Translations under genes and position numbers: made by a program
Notes under the pieces: generated by a model
Databases searched by the model: none
The model's input: only the letters and a program-made list of their open reading frames with translations
Told to the model about the DNA's origin: nothing
Shown here: one piece after another, positions 1 through 7,068 of the stretch
Numbering within the stretch: the first letter of the stretch is position 1
Layout of the letters: each line of letters begins with the position of its first letter
Source: Monoraphidium neglectum
Taxonomy: Eukaryota > Chlorophyta > Chlorophyceae > Sphaeropleales > Selenastraceae
Direction: 5' to 3'
NCBI RefSeq assembly: GCF_000611645.1
Contig: NW_014011775.1
Span: forward strand, 1 to 11,635
Length of the DNA: 11,635 bases

Positions 1-610
1 GGCGAGAGCGCGGCGCCGGCGCCGGGGGCGGCCGCGGCCGGCGCGGCCGCGCCGAGGGAGAGCGGCGCGCGGTAGCTGGCTGCCTGCGGCGCAGCGACCG
101 CGGGCTTCGGGAGCGGTATGCTGCCGCCGGCGCCGGCGCCGCTGCCGGGCGCCGGGACGCCGGCAACAGGTGGTGCTGGGCCGGGCGGCTGCAAAGGGGG
201 CGTCAACAGGTGCATGCAGCATGTTGGGTTTGCATGGCATGCTCTCAGCCTCGCACACGCGCGTTTTGGCCTCATGCATGCATGGCGCACCAGGCGACCC
301 AAGCGGGCCGGCCACCGCCGCACCTGCTGCTGCGAAGGCGCGCCGGCGGAGGACCCGGGGGCCGCGGGCGCCGCCGCAGCCGCGAGGCCGCCGCCTGAGG
401 GGCGGGCGCGGGCGGGCGGCCGTGCGTTTGCTGGGTGCGGCTGCTGCATGTTGGCTGCGGCCACAGCCTCAAATTAGACTATAGGTAGCAGACCAATAGG
501 ATGAGCAGCGGGCCCAGCAGCAAGCTGATAGTAATGGCTGGCAGCACGCGAAGCGCAAGCGAGCTATGGGGGTGCAGCTGCAGGGACTCACCTGTCATCC
601 ACGCCGGCAT
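1..610 (-). CDS. Ala/Pro/Gly-rich protein of unknown function, 5' part (3 exons, runs off left edge)
   Basis: Function not recognised. Three minus-strand exons join in a consistent phase: 610-592 (donor GTGAGT at 591), 394-324 (acceptor CAG, donor GTGCGG at 323) and 188-1 (acceptor TTTGCAG, open to the edge). Phases are 1, then 0. The product starts MPAWMTG and continues as low-complexity Ala/Pro/Gly/Ser sequence with a Gln triplet at the second exon's end; about 92 residues are visible. The frame that survives splicing is the Ala/Gly/Pro one, while other open frames are Arg-rich, as expected of shadow frames in GC-rich DNA. The ATG at 610 has ACC before it, the same context as the kinase gene at 2098; an in-frame ATG at 652 would add 14 residues. 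No domain, signal peptide or membrane segment is visible in this part. It is transcribed divergently from the kinase gene to its right. The evidence is splice and phase logic only, so the gene is likely but its exact start is uncertain. Confidence 0.5.
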
Positions 611-742
611 GGTCGCCTGCCGCCCGCGCCCCGCCGGCGCCGAAGGCCACATTACGTCTGAGGCTGGCCCCCTCCCACCGCTGCCTTTGCGTGCTGCAGC
701 TCCGAGCTCAGCTGGTGGCACGGGTGCGCCTGCTGCTCCGCT

Positions 743-775
743 GCTCGCGACGCGCTGCTGCAGGGCGTCGCGAGC
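743..775. repeat. 11-bp perfect inverted repeat (GC-rich hairpin)
   Basis: The arms are GCTCGCGACGC at 743-753 and its exact reverse complement GCGTCGCGAGC at 765-775, separated by an 11-nt loop containing CTGCAG. It lies about 130 nt upstream of the left gene's probable start, so it is either in that gene's 5' UTR or in the promoter. Function unknown. Confidence 0.6.
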
Positions 776-1911
776 TGCTGCAGGGCAACTGTGCGCAAGC
801 GACAGCGGTTGCTAATGGCCAAGGTTCAGCCTACCGGAAAACCAGTGCCTAACAATCGTACAACTTGGCCTAAGGCCGAGATCGGTGTCCCGGCACCAAG
901 ATCGCTGTGCATTCACGTCTAATGGATTCCACGCCCAGACGTTGATTCAGTGTGCTGAGCCATTTTTTCAAGGTGCGCTACCTCGCAAACGGGTGACGGA
1001 CAGTCACCTGCTGGCGATGCGACCTGGCAGTGTCGTCGCGGCCGCAGGGTGCTGTGGCCTGGCGGGCGCCGCGCCCCGCATGACTCTTCTTTGCAGCAGA
1101 TACCTGTCGTTCCAGCAAGTGATGTATTGACGTAACCTATGCGCGTGTACGGCATGCCGTGGCTCCAAGGGGCTATGCACACATTGACGTTGTTGACCAG
1201 CAGTAGTCACCAGCTGCGCAGGGCCATGCCACCCCAGCCCCCTCCCTCTGACATACGATTGAATGAGATCCCGTATGCTGAGTTCCTACTACAAAAGCTT
1301 GACGCTGATTCCTTGACTGAGTGGTGCAACTAGTGCCGTCGCCGCCCCCTGCCAGCCGGTGTGCTGTTGTGAGTGCATTCAAGCTGCTGCTGGGTGTTGG
1401 CAGCATAGTGGATCTCTTGAGAGACAGCGTCTTTGGATTTTCGCTTGATGGCTGCGACTATTGCATTGTCCAAGCCGTTGCCGTACCCAGCATTGACTTA
1501 GTGTGACCATGCAAAGCTATAACAAGGGATTCCAGGAATCAAACTGACAGCTGGTTCGATTCTGCCCCCTACCACCTCACGCAGTCCATGTCAGTCCAAC
1601 CTCGCGCCCTTGGGTGCTTCTGGAACAGGACCTTAGTCTGCAACGTTGCAGCTGCCAGCGCTGCGCAAGCAATTTACCCGTGTGCCGTGAAGGCTCACCT
1701 GGGGCGCAAGGCCCTGCGGCGATGACCACTCCGTTCAATACTTGACAGTGTAAGCCGTGGTCGTTTGTTCCGAAACTAAGAAGGTTGCCAAGGACAAGCA
1801 TGGCAAGGCTGCCTCACAGTACTGGTAATGCACTGTGCTTGCCTTGTCAGCAGCCCAGGACAAGCAGGGGGGGCAACCACCGCGTTGGTTGAGATCTGTG
1901 TGCCATGCAAG

Positions 1912-1919
1912 TTTTATAT
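1912..1919 (+). promoter_or_regulatory. TATA-like stretch upstream of kinase A
   Basis: TTTTATAT at 1912-1919 is the clearest TATA-like sequence in the divergent region and lies about 180 nt before the kinase A start codon, which would leave a 5' UTR of roughly 150 nt. Only the base sequence supports this; AT-rich octamers also occur by chance. Confidence 0.2.
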
Positions 1920-2052
1920 GGTAAAATGATGTTGGCACCTCACGGGCGTTCCTAATTTGGCTGCGACTGGACGAAACCGGTCAGCACCGGGTTCGTGCGA
2001 AGGCAGGCTTTTCCTCCGGCAACACGCTTCTTTGCCCTAAACTGTTGCGGAG

Positions 2053-2075
2053 CTGAATAAATCAGGTTTATTCAG
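2053..2075 (+). repeat. 9-bp perfect inverted repeat just before the kinase A start codon
   Basis: CTGAATAAA at 2053-2061 is mirrored exactly by TTTATTCAG at 2067-2075, with a 5-nt loop (TCAGG). The repeat ends 22 nt before the ATG at 2098. In RNA it would form a small AU-rich stem-loop in the 5' UTR; in DNA it could be a binding site for a dimeric factor. Which of these applies, if either, is not visible. Confidence 0.6.
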
Positions 2076-2097
2076 AGTAAAACGACACACAGCTACC

Positions 2098-4020
2098 ATG
2101 TCACGCATCCCCGAGTTCCAGGCCGCAAGGCCCATCGGAAAACAGCCCTGGTGAGGCCCGGGTCGAGCTCTGGCGCCCATCTCCGCCCCTTAGATCCGTC
2201 TCAGAAGGTCTAACACGCTGTATCATCGTCACTCCCGCAGGCCCTGGTACAGGGGCGAAGGCGGCGGCCACGTCTACCCACCGGAGGAGGCGGGCGCCAA
2301 CTACGACGGCCCAACCCGCGTTGTGTGGAACCAGCTGGCCGCCACCGGAGAGTACTTTGCAATCAAGAGCCTATCAAAAGATTTCCTGGAGGGCGAGAGC
2401 GGCACCGTGGTGAGCGAGCAGCAGGCGCAGCTCAGCTGCCGGACTTGCGCAGCGCCTGCGCCGCCAGCTGCTGGGCGCTTGCATCCAAGCGCGTCACGCA
2501 GCGCGCTGCAGCCGCCGCGCGTTACGGCCCGCACGCAGTCAGGCACGCCCCGCTGACGGCTGGCCTGAAGCGCGATGCTGTCTCTATGATTCGCCAGCTG
2601 CATGCCCCAGCAGCACCCTGTAGATAGCACCCCAAGCCCCAACGCGCTTGTGGCACCCGGGCTCTGGTCTCGTGCAGCCACTCAACTGCCTGCCGCCCAC
2701 CCGGCCCCACACCCCCAGCTGCGCCCCTGACCCAACGATGGCCCTCAAAACCTCCTGAACCTCCCAACAGCTCGCCATGCTGGAGGCTGAGGTGGACGCC
2801 CACCGCCGGATCTCTACCCCCGCCGTGCCGGCCCTGCGCGACGTCGTTCATGATGACGAGACCGGCCAAGTGCACCTCGTTTTCGACTACGGCGGCGCTC
2901 CCATCTTTGACGTCATTGACAGGTCCTGCACGCAAGAGGGCGCGGCGCACAACACGGCCGTGGCGGCTCACGCGACGGCGACGCTGCTGCTCGCGCTGCA
3001 CCACCTGCACGAGGCTGGCTACTCGTACAACGACATGAAGCCCCAGCAGCTGCTGTGGGCCGCCTCGCTCAAGGCGCGTGATTTTCCCGTGAAGCTGACA
3101 GACTTTGGAGCAGGTGGGTCTGGGAACGCGCGCGCGGCTTGTGCGTGGTGGGGTTGTGAGCGGCCACGCACGCTTTGCATGCACGCTTGTCGGCGAATAG
3201 GATCGGCAGACGGGCCGGGGCGCTGGGCGTTCCCCGGGCAGCGACTGGGTTTTGTTCGCCAGCTAGGGGGACGTAAATATGGGTGTGATTAATCCATTTG
3301 CCTGACGAACGCGGTCTGCAATCATTGTGAGAGATCGTGACAGCACTGAAATATCCTGGCAAAAGCCACTTGTATACTGACCATCTCAAGCCTTCCCTCC
3401 CACCAACAAAACCCATCCGCAGTGACCAAGATCGGCTCCGGCGAGCTCTTGGCTACCTCCTGCAGCTACATGCCGCCCGAGGCGCACGCCACCGTGGTCA
3501 GCGGCGCCGACGCCCGCGGCCCCGGCGGCCTCGGCTCCACCCTCGGCCCCGCGTTCGACGTCTGGGGCGCCGTGCTGAGCATCGCCACCATCGCCCTGGA
3601 CGGCTTCAACCCGTTTGAGGCGCCGTTCTACGTGAAGATGGACAACCCCGAGCCCTATCCACGCGTCCCCGGCGGCAGCTGGGACCCCTATGATGCCCAG
3701 GTGGTGCTGGAGCAGCCAACTGCCTATGAGGACGCCCCCGCCTGGGACTACCTTGATCCCGACCTGCAGGACTTCATTCGGGCCGGCCTCCACCCGAACC
3801 CTGAGGAGAGGCCCACCATCAGCCAGCTCATGGACACGGCATGGGGCCGCCGCTGCCTGGCGCCCCTGATCGCGCCCGCCGTCGGCGAGGACGACGAGGG
3901 GTGCGGCGTGCAGCCGGGCGAGCAGTCCTTTGAGGAGCAGCCAGCGGCGGCGCCGCCGCTGCCGAGGCTGGATGATGAGCAGGACAATGCTGAGGGTGAG
4001 GGTGAGGGCGAGGGTGGCGC

Positions 4021-4060
<40 letters not shown>

Positions 4061-4837
4061 GCCTCGGGCGAGGAGTCTGGGGCCTGCGCGCCGTCCACGC
4101 AGCTCGGCAGCGGCCCCGCCCAGCTGCCGGCGCCGCGCCAGAGCGAGCGCCTGGGGGAGCAGGTGGCGGAGACCTGCGCCCCGCTTAGCCCCAGCCTGTC
4201 CGCCGGCCTGTCTGCCGCGGACGGCGACGCCGCCGCCATCATCAGCCTGCTGACCGCTGAGATCCAGTTGGTGCGGTCTGAGCGCGACGACGCACGCCAG
4301 CAGCTGCTCGACGAGCGGCTGGAGGCCCGCGCGTGCATGGAGCGGCTGGAGTCGCGCATGGGCGAGATGGGGCAGCAGCTCAAGGCGCTGACAGAACAGC
4401 TGCTTGCGCTGCAGGCCGGCAAGGGGCAGCAGGGGCTGTCCCGCCTGCAGTCCGGCGCTGGGGCCGGCAGCCAGGCGTCTGATGCGGCCACCCCCTCGCT
4501 CGACGCCGGCTCCCGCGGCGCGCACCTCAGCAGCGGCAGTGGCAGCAGCGGCCGCAGCGGCCGCGGCCGCGGCCGCAGCAGCAGCAACTGCGGCTGCGCA
4601 GGCGCTGCTGACGCGCCCAAGAGCAGCAGCAAGGGCGCCGGCGCGCGCGTCTTCAAGGAAATGTGGGGGGATATGAAGGCGGCGGGGCGGGTTGTGGCTG
4701 GCTGGTTTGAGGAGGCGCTGATGGGGGTGCAGTCGAAGAGCAAGGGGCGCGGCTGCGCGGGCGATGCGGCCGCAGCCCCGGCGGGCCCCCAGAAGCGGCG
4801 CTTTCTGGGCATGCGCTCAGTGATGGCCCTTGTCTGA
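2098..4837 (+). CDS. Divergent protein kinase with C-terminal coiled coil (4 exons, 659 aa, complete)
   Basis: The exons are 2098-2150, 2241-2409, 2771-3113 and 3423-4837. Introns begin GTGAGG, GTGAGC and GTGGGT and end in AG; phases are 2, 0 and 1 and all join in frame. The ATG at 2098 follows ACC, a good eukaryotic start context. The kinase domain spans about residues 40-330. Visible motifs are AIK with the beta-3 Lys at 60, a probable alpha-C Glu at 81, catalytic Asp162 and Lys164, DFG at 185-187, PPE in place of APE at 206-208, D-V-W-G at 234-237 and the late Arg at 318 (HPNPEERPT). The catalytic loop reads YNDMKPQQ: His and Arg of HRD are Tyr160 and Asn161, and the metal-binding Asn is Gln167. 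The glycine-rich loop keeps perhaps one Gly (41). The tail has an acidic Glu-Gly repeat, 11 Ala (390-400), a coiled coil at about 461-522, a Ser/Gly-rich linker and a basic, partly amphipathic end. Phosphotransfer activity is plausible but not certain. Substrate and pathway are unknown. Confidence 0.85.
3978..4057 (+). repeat. Coding Glu-Gly and poly-Ala repeat tract in kinase A
   Basis: A GAGGGT/GAGGGC-type stretch encoding alternating Glu and Gly is followed, after a short Gly-Gly-Ala-Thr link, by 11 consecutive GCC codons (4025-4057) encoding poly-Ala. The tract sits just after the kinase domain and probably forms a flexible spacer. The pure GCC run is likely to vary in length between individuals. 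It also creates an Arg- or Pro-rich appearance in other frames, which explains several long spurious open frames here. Confidence 0.7.
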
Positions 4838-5223
4838 TGTTGGCATCAAGTGGGCTGTCCGCCTGCAGCCGCGACGTGGGCGCAGCGAATTGACTAAGCG
4901 CGGCGCTCGTTTCACAGCAGCGCAATGCGTCCCGCTTCCAGTGCATTGTTTGTCGGTTCTCTCGGCCCTTGTATCTGGCCGCTTTGGCGCTTGCCAGAGG
5001 CGAGCACAGTCCTGATGACGTGCGCTGCTTAGTTGGTGATATACTACCCCGCCCTACCCTCGGCTTCCAAGTCTCTGTCCCATCTTGCGTCGCTCCCTCA
5101 AACCATGACGAGGCCGAAAAGATGACTAAAGCCGCCGGTGGTCATGCATGTCATGCTGGTGACCTGTGACGTGATGTGCGTGCTTTTGTCATGACTTACA
5201 CAACGAAACATCCGATTCATCAA

Positions 5224-5344
5224 CGGCCCATACGCCGGCCGCCGCTGTCCATGCGCGGCACTCAGACAGAATCAACGAGCAACCTACGGAGCCGCCGCGT
5301 TGCGCTTGCGGCACCCCAAACCTGTCCAGCCGGCCCATACGCCG
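5224..5344. repeat. 14-bp direct repeat, two copies
   Basis: CGGCCCATACGCCG occurs at 5224-5237 and again at 5331-5344, 107 bp apart. Immediately downstream, the 11-mer CTCTTATACAT occurs at 5356-5366 and 5376-5386. Together they suggest small local duplications or the remains of an old repeat element in the 3' UTR/intergenic region. Confidence 0.5.
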
Positions 5345-5821
5345 CCTGTGCTTCCCTCTTATACATGTTCCCTGGCTCTTATACATAGTCTCCTGTTTGC
5401 ATGTTCTGACACTGCCGAAGAGCTCGAAGCTCGGGGGCTCAATGTTTGAAAGAGCCTGTGTGTGCCAAGTCCCACGCTCAAGACTGCTGTACGTGTGCGT
5501 TTGATTGCTCCTGCTGTCCCCTTTACCTGCTTGCCGGTAAAGAAAACCACTCAAGGCCACAATGCCCCTGTTTACTTAGCCTGCAGCTGGCTGGTTCAAC
5601 GTCAACATGCAAACTACAAATCTGTGTGATGGCTGTGATTCACTGGTACTACCGCCACTGGTGCTACAGCTGCGTAGACGCGGCGTCCACTGCCACCAGC
5701 AGCGGCTGCTCGGCGGGGACGAGATAATTAGCTGGAGCGACTCAGCGTGACTGTGGCAGTGCATGATGCAGCACTCGCGATTCAACCCGCACCCCAGCAT
5801 CCAGGCTTGCAATGATGTGCA

Positions 5822-5826
5822 TGTAA
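5822..5826 (+). terminator. TGTAA poly(A)-type signal for kinase A
   Basis: TGTAA is the usual poly(A) signal in Chlamydomonas and related green algae. This is the first copy seen on the plus strand after the kinase A stop codon, about 985 nt downstream. That implies a long 3' UTR, which is common in such algae. A pentamer also occurs by chance, so support is modest. Confidence 0.35.
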
Positions 5827-6196
5827 CGCCCCCTGCCGCACACAGCCGGGTGGGTGGCGGCCGCTCATCGCAGCCCAGCAGCAGGTGGTCATGAGTGCCA
5901 CCATGCATCCCGCAGGGTCAGCAGCCAAGCACTACGCAACGCGCCACCTGCGCGTGCGTGGTCAAGCCAACTGCCAGCCCACTTGCCCTGAACACCTGGT
6001 ATCATCTCCATGCACGCGGTTATGCAGCAATGAGAACAGCTGGACAATGTTACCATACCGTGTTGCTTGTGGCAAGCCAGATGTTTTCATACCCGGAATT
6101 GCTGTACTAACACGCCATGTGCACTTTTGGAAACTCCCAATGGGCAACTTGCCCACAGTTGAAACTGCGGCAAATCAAGGACAGTGTGCTGAGTGG

Positions 6197-6201
6197 TTAC
6201 A
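6197..6201 (-). terminator. TGTAA poly(A)-type signal for kinase B
   Basis: TTACA on the plus strand reads TGTAA on the minus strand, and it is the first such pentamer met downstream of the kinase B stop codon, about 870 nt away. It lies about 370 nt from the opposing plus-strand signal, so the two predicted transcripts would end close together without overlapping. Confidence 0.35.
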
Positions 6202-6252
6202 TGAAACCTATTGATTCAAGGCCTCTCAAGTCGTTGCAGCAGCCCTGGCGCG

Positions 6253-6266
6253 GCAAATGCATTTGC
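6253..6266. repeat. 14-bp perfect palindrome
   Basis: GCAAATGCATTTGC is self-complementary across its whole length. It lies about 50 nt upstream, on the transcript of kinase B, of that gene's predicted poly(A)-type signal. No role is known. Confidence 0.5.
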
Positions 6267-6880
6267 AGACAGCAAAAGCAAGGACAGCAGCCAGCGAGCG
6301 AGCTGGGCTATGAGTGCTGCCTGCAGTGAACCTGCTTGCAACAGCAATTCAAGGAGTGCTGCTTCTTGATGGCCCTGCCGCACAGTAAAAGCAAGCACAC
6401 GTGCGATCCTGAAAAGATGAGCCTCACGCATGCCTCTGAGCAAGAAAAGTCCCACGCCATGCGTGCGCAAGCGAGCGTCCCAGCGACAGCTGGACCTCCA
6501 AACCCCACGCTCCTCACCCAGCCCCACGATCCAAACAGCTGGCACCACTGGCGAGACCAAGCAGGCCAATGGGGAATTGCGCACCCCAAAATGCTCTCCA
6601 GCTGCAGTCAAGCAGCCCTGTGCACAGCCCGTACCAGCTGTGCAATGCACCTGATTTTCAACATCTTGAACCTGCACCCTGTGACGAGCCACTCCAAGGC
6701 ACGACAGACACTGGCAGGCGTTTCTACAAGCGTTTCAAACCAACGGCATCCGCAGCCGCTACAAGCCGCTAACAGATGAGTCAGTGCGAGTCGAACCCGA
6801 AGATCTGGAAGATCTGCGGGCAGTTGCGGGGTTGCGGCCAGCGGGTGTTGAGGGCGTCTGTTGGTGCGCCGGCTGGTCGC

Positions 6881-6934
6881 GCCGGGCTGCAACCAACGAT
6901 TTAGCCCTGCCACTCACGCTGGTTGCAGCCCGGC
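6881..6934. repeat. 15-bp perfect inverted repeat (stem-loop) in the kinase B 3' UTR
   Basis: GCCGGGCTGCAACCA at 6881-6895 is repeated as its exact reverse complement at 6920-6934, separated by 24 nt; two further base pairs are possible inside the loop after one mismatch. It lies about 135 nt downstream of the kinase B stop codon. It could be a stable 3' UTR hairpin or the ends of a very small inverted-repeat element. Confidence 0.65.
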
Positions 6935-7068
6935 ACAATGTATCAATATCACTCCTTCCCATGCATTGCGCGCCGCAAGCGGACCATGCGGCTGACTCAG
7001 CAATATCAAGGCCGGCCGTGTCAAGACCGTCGATGGCAGCATCCCCCGCATACATATAAATCAACAAT

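Larger units (their letters stand above)
611..2097. other. Divergent intergenic region between the left gene and kinase A
   Basis: No coding region could be supported here. Short open frames exist on both strands, but none shows recognisable motifs, biased codon use or phase-consistent splice sites. Base composition is visibly more balanced than in the flanking exons, with AT-richer stretches near 1900-1930 and 2040-2090. The segment should hold both promoters and 5' UTRs. Visible elements are a GC-rich 11-bp inverted repeat at 743-775, a 13-nt dyad at 1528-1540 (GATTCC-A-GGAATC), a TATA-like stretch at 1912-1919 and a 9-bp inverted repeat at 2053-2075. Confidence 0.5.
4838..7068. other. Convergent intergenic / 3' UTR region between the two kinase genes
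   Basis: No gene is supported. The open frames present on both strands lack recognisable motifs and do not connect through splice sites. The stretch probably contains the long 3' UTRs of both kinases, with a TGTAA-type signal for each at 5822-5826 (plus) and 6197-6201 (minus). It also contains small direct repeats (a 14-mer at 5224 and 5331, an 11-mer at 5356 and 5376), a 14-bp palindrome at 6253-6266 and a 15-bp inverted repeat at 6881-6934. No transposon ends or transposase fragments were found by eye. Confidence 0.5.

Noticed and set aside
118..484. Overlapping plus-strand open frames at the left end
   Set aside because: They are the complements of the Ala/Pro/Gly-rich minus-strand exons and run through the minus-strand introns without support of their own.
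479..591. Minus-strand readthrough encoding a hydrophobic C-terminal stretch (LLLGPLLILLVCYL)
   Set aside because: It looks like a membrane anchor, but the frame crosses a strong GTGAGT donor at 591. Splicing there joins in phase to two further exons with matching composition. Retained-intron use cannot be excluded.
1528..1540. GATTCCAGGAATC dyad as a heat-shock element
   Set aside because: The TTC and GAA half-sites are separated by three bases, whereas a heat-shock element needs two. A short dyad can arise by chance.
1550..1567. tRNA-like T-loop sequence (GGTTCGATTC)
   Set aside because: The flanking bases do not form a proper T stem or acceptor stem, and no D-arm or anticodon arm could be placed upstream. 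It is only a B-box-like match.
3386..4525. A 379-codon open frame on the minus strand, and a second one at 3748-4812, opposite kinase A exon 4
   Set aside because: They mirror the GC-rich codons of the true exon. They are Arg/Leu/Ser/Gly-rich low-complexity sequence without motifs, while the plus strand carries clear kinase motifs and a coiled coil.
5446..5727. Cys-rich plus-strand open frame of 93 codons
   Set aside because: It has no signal peptide, no regular Cys spacing, no codon bias like the true exons and no splice-linked continuation. It lies in the probable 3' UTR of kinase A.
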